Source: an uncultured bacterium | Lineage (GTDB): Bacteria > Planctomycetota > UBA1135 > GCA-002686595 | NCBI GenBank assembly: GCA_938083085.1 | Contig: CALLKX010000052.1 | Span: 62,001 to 126,000 of the forward strand | Length of the DNA stretch: 64,000 bases | Reading direction: 5' to 3' | Shown: positions 20,232-28,792 of the stretch, in pieces | Layout of the letters: every line of letters begins with the position of its first letter | Position numbering within the stretch: position 1 is the stretch's first letter | Position numbers and translations under genes: made by a program | The notes under the pieces: generated by a model | Seen by the model: the letters and a program-made list of their open reading frames with translations, nothing else | Told to the model about the DNA's origin: nothing | Database searches by the model: none

Positions 20232-21230
20232 TCAGCCGCCGATCAGCGCGATGGGGTCGATCGTCTCGTAGGTCGATCCCAGCGCTGAGCTGCAGTTGGA
20301 CACACAGAAGGTGTCCCACCCCTGAAGGCAATCGGCCTCGATCACCTGGTGGAGCATGATGGGGCCGTTCCCACCCACCACGGCGGATCGCTGGAAGCAA
20401 ATTGAGCCGGGCACCCAGCTCCCAGGAATGCTCGGCGAGGAGCTCCCAGGGATCGGCTGGCGGACGCTTCCGCCGCCCTGAGACGCCTGCAGTTGGACCT
20501 GCGCGGCGCTGAAGCGCTGCATGAGGAGGATGCCCTCGACGCTCGAGATGTCGACCTTCGCTGAGGCGGTGTAGCTCTGAGAGACGGCGTTGCCCGCGGC
20601 AAGGAAGAACGTGACCTGGTCAGCCACCTCGATGAACGAGGGGTGGACGGGCAACTCGATGGAGATGAGCTGTCCGCCGGCAGAGGCGGGGATCGTGGAG
20701 TACGTCATGTACGACGCAAACCGAGCCATGGGGACGGTGGACACCTGCCCTCCGCGAAGCGCCCCGAGCCGGACAAAGGAGTCCCCGACGTCCTCGGAGG
20801 GCTCGTAGACCAGCATGACCAGCTGGAGCGCGCTCCCTTCACCGCGGGCGGTGAGGTTGGCGCTGACCCCGGCGCCGTCGGGGGTGGAGTACAGGTCGCG
20901 CGGATCGGACTGCCGAGCGACCTCCTCGCCATCCCCAAAACCATCCTCGTCGGAATCCGCGACGAACGGGAAGGTTCCCAGGAGGAGCTCCTGGGCATCG
21001 GTCAGGCCGTCCGAGTCAAAGTCGGGGCTGCCGACCCCGGCGCTGAGCTCCAGCACCGGATCACCGGCCTCATCCACCGGGCCAAGGACGTCACCGACGG
21101 TAGACAGCAACAGGGCGCCCGCGCCGAGGGAGACGACGGGGACCAACCAGCGGGAGCAGGCCCCGAAGCGCCCTGTCGGGGCCTCGTTGGCGGGCTGGCT
21201 GAGAGCCTGGAGGTTGTTGTCGTGATCCAT
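20232..21230 (-). CDS. Hypothetical protein with thrombospondin type-3-like calcium-binding motifs
   Basis: SPDFDSDGLTDAQELLLGTFPFVADSDEDGFGDGEEVARQSDPRD; TM/signal region near N-terminus. Confidence 0.7.
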   Translation of the reverse strand: MDHDNNLQALSQPANEAPTGRFGACSRWLVPVVSLGAGALLLSTVGDVLGPVDEAGDPVLELSAGVGSPDFDSDGLTDAQELLLGTFPFVADSDEDGFGDGEEVARQSDPRDLYSTPDGAGVSANLTARGEGSALQLVMLVYEPSEDVGDSFVRLGALRGGQVSTVPMARFASYMTYSTIPASAGGQLISIELPVHPSFIEVADQVTFFLAAGNAVSQSYTASAKVDISSVEGILLMQRFSAAQVQLQASQGGGSVRQPIPGSSSPSIPGSWVPGSICFQRSAVVGGNGPIMLHQVIEADCLQGWDTFCVSNCSSALGSTYETIDPIALIGG

Positions 21231-21453
21231 AAGAAAGCCAGATGGAGCCCGCCGGGGGGCGAGCGCCACAGGAGGAATAGCCCCCCTTCCCGGACAGGAT
21301 ACGGCAACGTTTTGTTTTTTGAGGGCCCATGGCAGCCCTCAGGGGCCCAAACGGGGGTAATCCAGCGGTGACTACACGACGGAAGTCCCTTTCAGGGTGG
21401 GTGGCGGTGGCGCGATGAGCCCCACGGGCGCTAAGCTTCCGCCCCCAAATCGG

Positions 21454-21530
21454 GCGCCCGTAGCTCAGCTGGATAGAGCGTTCGCCTCCGGAGCGAAAGG
21501 TCACAGGTTCGAATCCTGTCGGGCGTACCA
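21454..21530 (+). tRNA. tRNA-Arg (anticodon CCG), CCA encoded
   Basis: Cloverleaf: acceptor GCGCCCG/CGGGCGT, D-arm TAGCTCAGCTGGATAGAGC, anticodon arm TTCGC-CTCCGGA-GCGAA, T-arm CAGGTTCGAATCCTG, ends ACCA. Confidence 0.96.
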
Positions 21531-21602
21531 CCCCTCCCCCCCCCACGCGGTCTCCCCTCCACGGAGCGGTCGAGACGACTGGCGGGTCGGAGCCGGGGGA
21601 TC

Positions 21603-22898
21603 TCAGCGTGAGCCGCCGGGCGCGCCACCGGGAATGCCAGCGGGAATGCCAGCGGCGCCCGGCCGGAGCCGCTCGCTGACCTCCTCACGCTGAAGCAACT
21701 CCGCGGACACCTGCGCCGCGCCCGCCCGTTGCCCCGCCGCGTTCCAGTGGATGTCGGTCCCCCCCACCCACAGGCCAGCGCCGCCGTTCTCGAACACCGC
21801 AGTCAGGTCAGTGGAACGCCCACCGGCGCGAGAGACGGCGGCCACCAGCTCGCTCACAAGACGCCCCGACGCGTGGTCCGGGAAGCGACCTGGATCGACC
21901 TGGATCCCGAAGCCCGGGCAGGCGTCCACGGCCGACGGCACGACCACGAAGTGCAGCGGCACGCCGCGGGCCGCGGCCAACTCGACCATGGCGCGCAGGA
22001 CCTCGGTCATGAGCGCCAACTTCATCCGTACGCCAGGCGCGAGGGGCCTGATGGCGACGTCGGCGTCATACACGTCCTCGAACAGCGAGACGACCTCGAG
22101 GTCGTTCCTCACAAAGAACTCATCGGACTGAGCCGCGAGGGCCGCGAGGTACAGGTCCATGGTCCCGGCGGGAACCGAATCCACTGGCCGTCGATCCGGT
22201 GCCTCTCTCCAGAAGCGCACGAGGCGCTCGACGCCGAGGCCGCTCGCCCGCTCGGCGCGGCGCGCGAACTCGTCCGCGAGGCGAGCCCCAAGCCTCGGCT
22301 TGCAGCGGACCAGCGCGCCGTCTCCCCCGAGACGGAAGAGCTTGTTGCGCGCGAGGTCCCCCACGTCGTTGTGGGCACAGAGGACGCACACGATGAGGTC
22401 CGGCGCCACCTCGTCGATCTCGCGTTGCAGGAGCAGCAAAGACTGATCGGGGCCGTAGCCCGAGCGGCCCGCGTTGATCCCCTCAATAGCACAGCCCAGC
22501 TGCCGATCCAGGTCGTCCGCCAGCAGGCGAACGAAGGTGTTCTCCAGCGGCACGTTCTCGGCCATCACGAACGAGTCCCCAAGGACCAGCACGCGGCGGG
22601 CCCCTTGCCCCCCCTGCTCGCCGTCTCCACGAAACCCGTCGCCGCCGACCTCCACCAGCACCCGCGCGTGATCCCCCTCTCCCAGACGGGAGGGCTCCAT
22701 GGGCTGGATCCGGCGCGAACCGGGGATGGTGTCGTGGAGGAGCTCAGGATCGAGCTGATAGACCTGACCGAGCACCGGGAAGAAGCGGTCCACGGACAGC
22801 TCGATCCCCAGCAGGGTCAGCGCCACCGCGGTGACCGAGAGCAGGACGCGGCTCCCCAAGCGGCCCCCCTTGGCCGGACTCTCTTCGCCAGATATCAC
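21603..22898 (-). CDS. SGNH/GDSL hydrolase-like membrane-anchored protein
   Basis: N-terminal TM (VLLSVTAVALTLLGIELSVD), VLVLGDSFVMAENVPLENTFVRLLADDL, GRSGYGPDQSLLLL, C-terminal DIHWNAAGQRAGA (catalytic DxxH). Confidence 0.75.
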   Translation of the reverse strand: MISGEESPAKGGRLGSRVLLSVTAVALTLLGIELSVDRFFPVLGQVYQLDPELLHDTIPGSRRIQPMEPSRLGEGDHARVLVEVGGDGFRGDGEQGGQGARRVLVLGDSFVMAENVPLENTFVRLLADDLDRQLGCAIEGINAGRSGYGPDQSLLLLQREIDEVAPDLIVCVLCAHNDVGDLARNKLFRLGGDGALVRCKPRLGARLADEFARRAERASGLGVERLVRFWREAPDRRPVDSVPAGTMDLYLAALAAQSDEFFVRNDLEVVSLFEDVYDADVAIRPLAPGVRMKLALMTEVLRAMVELAAARGVPLHFVVVPSAVDACPGFGIQVDPGRFPDHASGRLVSELVAAVSRAGGRSTDLTAVFENGGAGLWVGGTDIHWNAAGQRAGAAQVSAELLQREEVSERLRPGAAGIPAGIPGGAPGGSR

Positions 22899-23830
22899 GC
22901 CGGGAACAGCTCCTCGACCCGCTGCGCCAGCTCGTCATCCAGGCGGACCTCGGCGGCCTGGAGGTTCGACTCGACCTGCGCTGTGGAGGTCGCGCCGGTG
23001 ATCACGCTGGTGATCGCGTCGTTCCGCAAGATCCAGGCGAGCGCGAGCTGCGCGGGGGAGAGCTCGGCCTCGTGGGCCAGCGCACTGAACGCCCGTAGGC
23101 GGTCTTGGACGTCACCCCCGAGCTTGTCGTCCAACCACCGGGTCTCTGCGCCCCGGCTGCCGGGCGGGACTCCGTTGTCGTACTTGCCGGTGAGCAGCCC
23201 GCCGGCGAGGGGGCTCCAGACCACGAGGCCCATGCCAAGGCGCCGGGCCGCCGGGAGGACGGAGGCCTCGATCCCGCGTTCGAGCAGGCTGTACTGCGGC
23301 TGCTCCACCAGCGGCGGATAGAACCCGCGCCGGTCGCACAGGTCGTGGGCGCCATCCAGTAACTCGGCCGGCCAAACGCTCGTGCCCCAGTAGTGCACCT
23401 TGCCGCGGTGCACCAGGTCGTCCATCGCTCGCACCGTCTCCTCGAGGGGCGTCTCCGGATCAGGGCGATGGCAGAAGTACAGGTCGAGGTAGTCCGTCCC
23501 GAGCCTGCGCAGGGAGGCCTCGCAGCTCTCGATGATGTGCTTGCGCGACAGGCCGCGCTGGTTGGGACCGTCGCCCATGCGGCCGAACACCTTGGAGGAG
23601 AGGACGAGGGAGGTCCGATCAAGCCCCTGAATAGCGGCCCCCGCGACCTCCTCCGCCGCGCCCGCCGAGTAGACATCGGCCAGGTCGATGAAGTTCACGC
23701 CGCCGTCTACCGCGCAGCGCAGGATCCTGGAGGAGTCCTCGGATCCGACGCTGCCGCCCAGGGTGAGCCACCCGCCGATCGAGACGCTGCTGATCTTGAG
23801 GCCGGTTCGGCCCATCTTCCGGTAGTTCAT
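22895..23830 (-). CDS. Aldo/keto reductase
   Basis: MNYRKMGRTGLKISSVSIGGWLTLGG...NFIDLADVYSAGAAEE...LDLYFCHRPDPETPLEETVRAMDDLVHRGKVHYWGTSVW: shaker beta-like AKR. Confidence 0.94.
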   Translation of the reverse strand: MNYRKMGRTGLKISSVSIGGWLTLGGSVGSEDSSRILRCAVDGGVNFIDLADVYSAGAAEEVAGAAIQGLDRTSLVLSSKVFGRMGDGPNQRGLSRKHIIESCEASLRRLGTDYLDLYFCHRPDPETPLEETVRAMDDLVHRGKVHYWGTSVWPAELLDGAHDLCDRRGFYPPLVEQPQYSLLERGIEASVLPAARRLGMGLVVWSPLAGGLLTGKYDNGVPPGSRGAETRWLDDKLGGDVQDRLRAFSALAHEAELSPAQLALAWILRNDAITSVITGATSTAQVESNLQAAEVRLDDELAQRVEELFPA

Positions 23831-23907
23831 CGCTCGCTCACCTGCCATGAAGACGGTACACGACGGGACGCCATGCGGGACGCTCCGTCGGCTAGGCTCA
23901 TGCCGCC

Positions 23908-24825
23908 GTGAGCGCCGATTCGATCGATCCTCTCCCCCACAAGGCCGACCCCGACACGCCCTCCATGGAGCGTATCCGGGCGGGGCACGAGGCCGTGCGC
24001 CGCGCCAACCGCCAGGAAGTCGTCGAGGACTACGTGGAGGCCATCGACGACCTGATCATGGATCGGGGTGAGGCGCGTGTCCGGGACCTGGCCACAGGGT
24101 TCGGGATCAGCCACGTCGCCGTGTGTTCGGTCATGGAGCGCCTGCGTCGCGACGGTCTCGTCAGCTCGGGTCAGCAGGAAGCCATCCAGTTGACCGAGGA
24201 GGGGCGGAGCATCGCCAGCCGATCCCGTGCGCGGCACGCGGCGGTCCTCGCCTTCCTCCTCGCCCTCGGGCTCCCCGAGGAGATCGCCGAGGCCGACGCC
24301 GAGGGGATGGAACATCACGTGGGGCCCGAGTCCCTCAGGGCCTTCGGTGAGTTCGTGGCCTCTCGAGCCACAGAGCAGCGGCCCCAACCGGCACCGGCCA
24401 GCCCCGGCCCCCTCGCTGCGGATGCGGCGCGGCGCTTCGCGCGGGTCCGAGCTGCCCACGCGAGCGAGCTCACCGAGGACTACGTGGAGGCCATCGACGA
24501 CATGATCCGGGAGCGGGGCGAGGCCCGCGTCGGGTGGCTGGCCGAGCGCTTCGGTGTGGCACAGGTGACCGTGACCCGGGTGGTCGCGAGGCTCCGCAGG
24601 CTCGGCCACGTGACCACCCCGCCCCGTCGACCGTTGGTGCTGTCTGAAGGGGGCCGGGCGCTCGCAGCGAGCTCCCGAGAGCGGCACCAGGTGGTGCTTC
24701 AGTTCCTGCTGTATCTCGGCGTCCCAGAGGAGGCGGCGGAGATCGACGCCGAGGGAGTCGAGCATCACGTGAGCGAGCGGACGCTGGCCCGCTTCGCCGA
24801 GCTGACCGGCCCTGCTGGGACCTAG
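23908..24825 (+). CDS. Tandem-fused MntR-like (DtxR family) metal-dependent transcriptional regulator
   Basis: Two consecutive MntR units: VVEDYVEAIDDLIMDRGEARVRDLATGFGISHVAVCSVMERLRRDGLV...RARHAAVLAFLLALGLPEEIAEADAEGMEHHV and LTEDYVEAIDDMIRERGEARVGWLAERFGVAQVTVTRVVARLRRLGHV...RERHQVVLQFLLYLGVPEEAAEIDAEGVEHHV. GTG start. Confidence 0.88.
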   Translation: MSADSIDPLPHKADPDTPSMERIRAGHEAVRRANRQEVVEDYVEAIDDLIMDRGEARVRDLATGFGISHVAVCSVMERLRRDGLVSSGQQEAIQLTEEGRSIASRSRARHAAVLAFLLALGLPEEIAEADAEGMEHHVGPESLRAFGEFVASRATEQRPQPAPASPGPLAADAARRFARVRAAHASELTEDYVEAIDDMIRERGEARVGWLAERFGVAQVTVTRVVARLRRLGHVTTPPRRPLVLSEGGRALAASSRERHQVVLQFLLYLGVPEEAAEIDAEGVEHHVSERTLARFAELTGPAGT

Positions 24826-24840
24826 GAGGCCGCCGCTCTC

Positions 24841-24855
24841 GTTTTGAGACATAAC
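24841..24855. promoter_or_regulatory. Candidate metalloregulator operator (quasi-palindrome GTTTTGAGACATAAC)
   Basis: GTTnTG-nnn-CAnAAC imperfect inverted repeat in a locally AT-rich intergenic gap between the MntR-like gene and the metal ABC transporter operon. Position and symmetry only. Confidence 0.3.
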
Positions 24856-24884
24856 CTCCAGACAGGCGGCCAGTTCTAATAGCA

Positions 24885-25877
24885 ATGGTTACAAAGCCCT
24901 GGCTACTCTCTTGGCAGATCGCGCTCCCGCGCGGCCCTTCCATGGACTGGCCCAAGCTCCTCCCCGCCCTCGCGGCGCTCGCCCTCTCGTGTTCCGGCAG
25001 CGCCGAGGCCTCCCTCAAGGAGGGCCCGAGCGTGGTCTGTACAACGGCGATGATCGGTGACCTCGCCCTGGAGATCGCCGGCAGTGACGCGAGCGTCGAG
25101 GTCCTCTTCGGCGTCGACATGGACCCGCACCTGTTCCGCCCGACAAGGGACGACGTGAAGCTGCTCATGGCCGCTGACCTGGTCCTCTACAACGGCCTGC
25201 ACCTCGAGGGCTACCTCACCGATGCGCTGGAGCGGGTGGGCGATTCCGGCGTGGAGGTCATCCCCGTCGCCGAGCGGGTCCTGCTTGAGAGCGAGCTGAT
25301 CGAGAGCGGTCCGGCCCCCGACCCCCACGTGTGGATGGACGCCTCCGTCTGGTCGAGAGTGCCGGCGCTGATCGCGGATGCCCTGGGTCAACAGCTCCCC
25401 TCGGAGCGCCCCGCGTTCACGGCCCGAGCGGCGGCCATCGAAGCCCGGCTGCTCGCTGCGGACGAGGACTACCGGCGGTCCTTCTCCGCCCTGGCTCCGG
25501 ACCGTCGGGTGCTCCTCACCGCCCATGACGCCTTCCGCTACTTCGGCCGCCGCTACGGCCTCGAGGTCCGCGGGATCCAGGGCGTCTCGACGACGAGCGA
25601 GGCCTCCCTTAGCACGATCGAGGAGCTCGTCAACCTCGTGGTCCAGCGCGACATCCCCGCGGTCTTCTTCGAGTCCACCGTCTCCGAACGGAACGTGAAG
25701 GCCCTGCTCGAGGGCGCCAAGGCCCGCGGCCACGACCTCCAGGTCGGCGGGGTCCTGCACGCCGATGCACCGGGCGCCGCGGCCACCTACGAGGGGATGC
25801 TCGAGTCCAACGCCGCGACCATCCTCACCGCTCTGGGCGCCGGCCGCGAGGCAGCGGCGGGAGCAGACGTCCGATGA
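24885..25877 (+). CDS. Metal (Mn/Zn) ABC transporter substrate-binding protein (TroA/ZnuA family)
   Basis: VVCTTAMIGDLALEIAGSDASVEVLFGVDMDPHLFRPTRDDVKLLMAADLVLYNGLHLEG; DPHVWMD; LTAHDAFRYFGRRYGLEVRGIQGVSTTSEAS. Alternative start ATG 24940 (lipobox-like LALSCSG). Confidence 0.92.
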   Translation: MVTKPWLLSWQIALPRGPSMDWPKLLPALAALALSCSGSAEASLKEGPSVVCTTAMIGDLALEIAGSDASVEVLFGVDMDPHLFRPTRDDVKLLMAADLVLYNGLHLEGYLTDALERVGDSGVEVIPVAERVLLESELIESGPAPDPHVWMDASVWSRVPALIADALGQQLPSERPAFTARAAAIEARLLAADEDYRRSFSALAPDRRVLLTAHDAFRYFGRRYGLEVRGIQGVSTTSEASLSTIEELVNLVVQRDIPAVFFESTVSERNVKALLEGAKARGHDLQVGGVLHADAPGAAATYEGMLESNAATILTALGAGREAAAGADVR

Positions 25878-26650
25878 TCCTCCGCAGCCGCGAAGCTCTG
25901 GCCCCCCTGGCCCTGCGCTCCCTCTCCGTCGGCTACCGCGGTGTCCCGGCCCTGTGGGACGTGTCCTGGGAGGCCCGTGAAGGAGCCCTGACGGCGATCG
26001 TCGGCCCGAATGGAGCCGGGAAGTCAACGCTCCTCAACGCCGCCATCGGCGCGCTCCGCCCGCTCGCCGGCGAGACGTTCTTCTGGGGGCAATCCTTCGC
26101 CGACGCTCGCTCGCGGGTCGCCTACGTGCCGCAGCGCGAGTCGGTGGACTGGGACTTCCCCGTGACCGCGCTTGAGGTCGTCGAGATGGGCGCCGCTCGA
26201 AGGTTCGACTGGCTGCTCCCGGCCTGGGCGCGCCGCGGCGAGGCCCATCGCAGGCACCGGATGGAGGCTCACAGCTGCCTGGACGAGCTCGGACTCGGCG
26301 CGTTCGCCGACCGCCCGATCGGACAGCTCTCCGGCGGCCAACAACAGCGGGTGTTCCTCGCCCGCGCGCTCGCTCAGCAGGCGGACCTGCTGCTGCTCGA
26401 CGAGCCCTTCGCCGGGGTGGACGCCGAGACCGAGGACGCACTGTTTCAACGCCTGCGCCGGCTCTGCTCCGAAGGGACCACCGTCGTCGCCGTGCACCAC
26501 GACCTAGACACCGCGCGGTCGCGCTTCGACGACGCCCTGCTGCTGGCCGGCTCGGTGGTCGCCACCGGGCCCGCCCGCGAGGCGCTCTCCGAGGACAACG
26601 TCCGCCGAGCCTTCGCGCCCACCAGCCCGGCCGCGCACCAGCTCGCCTGA
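25874..26650 (+). CDS. Metal ABC transporter ATP-binding protein
   Basis: VGPNGAGKSTLLNA (Walker A), AYVPQRESVDWDFPVT, LSGGQQQRVFLARALAQQADLLLLDEPFAGVD. Confidence 0.94.
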   Translation: MILRSREALAPLALRSLSVGYRGVPALWDVSWEAREGALTAIVGPNGAGKSTLLNAAIGALRPLAGETFFWGQSFADARSRVAYVPQRESVDWDFPVTALEVVEMGAARRFDWLLPAWARRGEAHRRHRMEAHSCLDELGLGAFADRPIGQLSGGQQQRVFLARALAQQADLLLLDEPFAGVDAETEDALFQRLRRLCSEGTTVVAVHHDLDTARSRFDDALLLAGSVVATGPAREALSEDNVRRAFAPTSPAAHQLA

Positions 26651-26668
26651 GGCGAGGAGCGGTCCGGG

Positions 26669-27817
26669 ATGCTCGACGTTCCGCGCTGGCCCCTCGCGTC
26701 GCTCGCCAACGCCGCCATGACGGACGGAACGGCGGCGGGTCAGGATGGAGCGGCCCTGCTCCAGGCATGGGCGCGAGTGCTCACCTTCGGCGGCGGCTAC
26801 AACACCAACGTCGTGCTGATGGGCACGATCCTTCTCGGCATCAGCGCCGGTGCCGTCGGCTCCTTCGCAATGCTCAAGGGCCGGGCCCTGGTGGCCGATG
26901 CGATCAGCCACGCGTCGCTGGTTGGCGTCGCGCTCGCGTTCTTGCTGCACGCCGCCCTGGGTCAAGAGGAGCGGAGCATGCCCCTGCTCATGCTGGGGGC
27001 GGCGCTCTCCGGTGCCTGCGCGGTGGCCTCCATTGAGTGGATCGCCAGGAACACGCGCCTGAGCCCCGAGACAGCGGTCGCGACCATCTCCAGCGCATCG
27101 TTCGGCGCAGGGATCGTCGCGCTCTCGGCCACAAGGCGTGTGAGCGGCGCCGACCGCGCGGGGCTGGACGAGCTCATCTTCGGCTCGACCGCCTCGATGA
27201 CCAGCGCGGACGCAGCCCTGATGGCGATCCTCGCCACTACGGCACTGGGCGCGACGCTCGCCCTCTACAAGGTCCTCACCGCGGTGGCCTTCAATGAGCG
27301 CTTCGCCCGCTCGAGGGGATTGCCGGTGCAGCTCCTGGATGCGGTCCTCGCGGCCCTCGTCGGCGCCGTGGCGATGGCGGGGCTCCAGGCCGTGGGCATG
27401 CTCCTCGTCGCCGCGCTCCTCGTGGCCCCCGCGGCCACCGCCCGCCTGTGGACCACCCGCGTGGCCCCCATGGTCGTCGTCGCCGCCGCGGCTGGCGCTG
27501 GCGCCGCCTGGGTCGGCGCCTCCATCTCCGCGGTGACGCCGAGCGCGCCCGCCGGCCCGCTGATCATCCTCTCCGCCGCAGCGACCTTCCTGGTGAGCCT
27601 GCTGGTCGCGCCGGAGCGCGGCGTCCTCTCTGGCTGGCTCCGTCACCGCAGGCTGGCGGCCGCCGCACGGCGCGCCGCGGCGGAGGCGGCCTCGGGCGCC
27701 ACCTCTCCGGCCCCCAGTTCTACGGCTCCCATTTCCACGGGTCCCAGCTCTACGGCTCCCATTTCTACGGCTCCCATTTCTACGGGCGCCCCGCACACCG
27801 GGCCGGGTCGCACGTGA
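26669..27817 (+). CDS. Metal ABC transporter permease (ABC-3 family), annotated frame with Pro/Ser/Thr repeat tail
   Basis: GAVGSFAMLKGRALVADAISHASLVGVALAFLL...SRGLPVQLLDAVLAALVGAVAMAGLQAVGMLLVAALLVAPAATARLWT. Confidence 0.9.
   Translation: MLDVPRWPLASLANAAMTDGTAAGQDGAALLQAWARVLTFGGGYNTNVVLMGTILLGISAGAVGSFAMLKGRALVADAISHASLVGVALAFLLHAALGQEERSMPLLMLGAALSGACAVASIEWIARNTRLSPETAVATISSASFGAGIVALSATRRVSGADRAGLDELIFGSTASMTSADAALMAILATTALGATLALYKVLTAVAFNERFARSRGLPVQLLDAVLAALVGAVAMAGLQAVGMLLVAALLVAPAATARLWTTRVAPMVVVAAAAGAGAAWVGASISAVTPSAPAGPLIILSAAATFLVSLLVAPERGVLSGWLRHRRLAAAARRAAAEAASGATSPAPSSTAPISTGPSSTAPISTAPISTGAPHTGPGRT
27711..27790 (+). repeat. 15-bp tandem repeat (about 5 copies of CCCATTTCTACGGCT)
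   Basis: cccagttctacggct/cccatttccacgggt/cccagctctacggct/cccatttctacggct/cccatttctacgggc. Encodes PSSTA/PISTG in frame 1 and SHFYG-type units in frame 2. Confidence 0.92.
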
Positions 27818-28785
27818 TCCCTCCCGACGCAGCGCCGACGGGGGCGATCCCCGCTGGACTCCACGAGTTCATGACCCTCGACCTGATGCCCATGGTCGCG
27901 GTCACCGCGTCCGCGGCCACGCTGGCCCTGCTCGGCTCATTCCTGGTCCTCCGTCGACAGGCGATGCTGGGGGACGCGATGGCACACTCCGTGCTGCCTG
28001 GCCTGGTCGTCGCGTTCCTGCTCACCGGCTCCCGGGCCGCGGGTCCGATGTTCCTCGGCGCCGCCGCTGCCGCCGCGCTCTCCGGCGCCGCGATCGGCGC
28101 GATCATCCGCTACGGGCGGGTGGAGCGGAGCGCGGCCATCGGTCTCGTGTATACGACCATGTTCGCGCTCGGTGTCCTGCTCCTCGAGCTCAACGGCGGC
28201 GCCAACGTGGACCTCGACGTGGACTGCGTCCTGAGCGGCCAGCTGGAGCTGATGTTCTGGAACGCGCCAACCACCTGGGCCGAGGTCCTCGAAGGGCCAA
28301 GCCTGGCCGGGCTGCCCCCTCAGCCGCTGCGGCTCGTCGGGCTCCTCGCGGCCTCCTGCACGGCGGTGGTTGCGGGCTGGCCACTCCTGCGCGCCGTGGC
28401 GTTCGATGCCCCCTTTGCGCGCTCCCGCGGCCTCCATCCATCCGCGGCCTCCGCGGGCTTGATGACGCTCACGATCCTCGCGATCGTGCTGAGCTTCGAC
28501 GCCGTCGGCTCGATCCTCGCCATCGCCCTGCTCACCTGCCCCCCTGCCACGGCGAGGCTCCTCACCGACCGCATGGGCCCCTACGTGCTGCTCTCCGTGG
28601 GCCTCGGCGCCGCAGCTGGCCTCCTCGGATACCTGCTCGCCACGCGAGCGGCGCCCCTGCTGCTGGGCGGCTCGGTGGACGCGAGCGGCACGGTCGCCGC
28701 GCTCTCTGGGCTCGGGCTCCTCGCGGCCGCTGCTTGCACGGCGAGGGCGCGGCGTCTTCCGGAGTCGCAGGGCGCTGACCTATGA
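27814..28785 (+). CDS. Metal ABC transporter permease (ABC-3 family), second subunit
   Basis: LGSFLVLRRQAMLGDAMAHSVLPGLVVAFLL...SRGLHPSAASAGLMTLTILAIVLSFDAVGSILAIALLTCPPATARLL. GTG start 27814 overlapping upstream stop (GTGA); alternative ATG 27871. Confidence 0.9.
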   Translation: MIPPDAAPTGAIPAGLHEFMTLDLMPMVAVTASAATLALLGSFLVLRRQAMLGDAMAHSVLPGLVVAFLLTGSRAAGPMFLGAAAAAALSGAAIGAIIRYGRVERSAAIGLVYTTMFALGVLLLELNGGANVDLDVDCVLSGQLELMFWNAPTTWAEVLEGPSLAGLPPQPLRLVGLLAASCTAVVAGWPLLRAVAFDAPFARSRGLHPSAASAGLMTLTILAIVLSFDAVGSILAIALLTCPPATARLLTDRMGPYVLLSVGLGAAAGLLGYLLATRAAPLLLGGSVDASGTVAALSGLGLLAAAACTARARRLPESQGADL

Positions 28786-28792
28786 TCGGGGT

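Noticed and set aside
21454-21530. tRNA-Arg as an integration site of an island
   Set aside because: No integrase, no duplicated tRNA 3' end and no compositional shift noticed nearby.
24844-24880. TTGAGA / TCTAAT as a sigma-70 promoter before the metal transporter
   Set aside because: Spacing is about 25 bp, far from 16-18, so not supported as a -35/-10 pair.
27711-27790. 15-bp repeat as a CRISPR or mobile element
   Set aside because: Units are contiguous without spacers and remain open in the coding frames; it is a coding tandem repeat.
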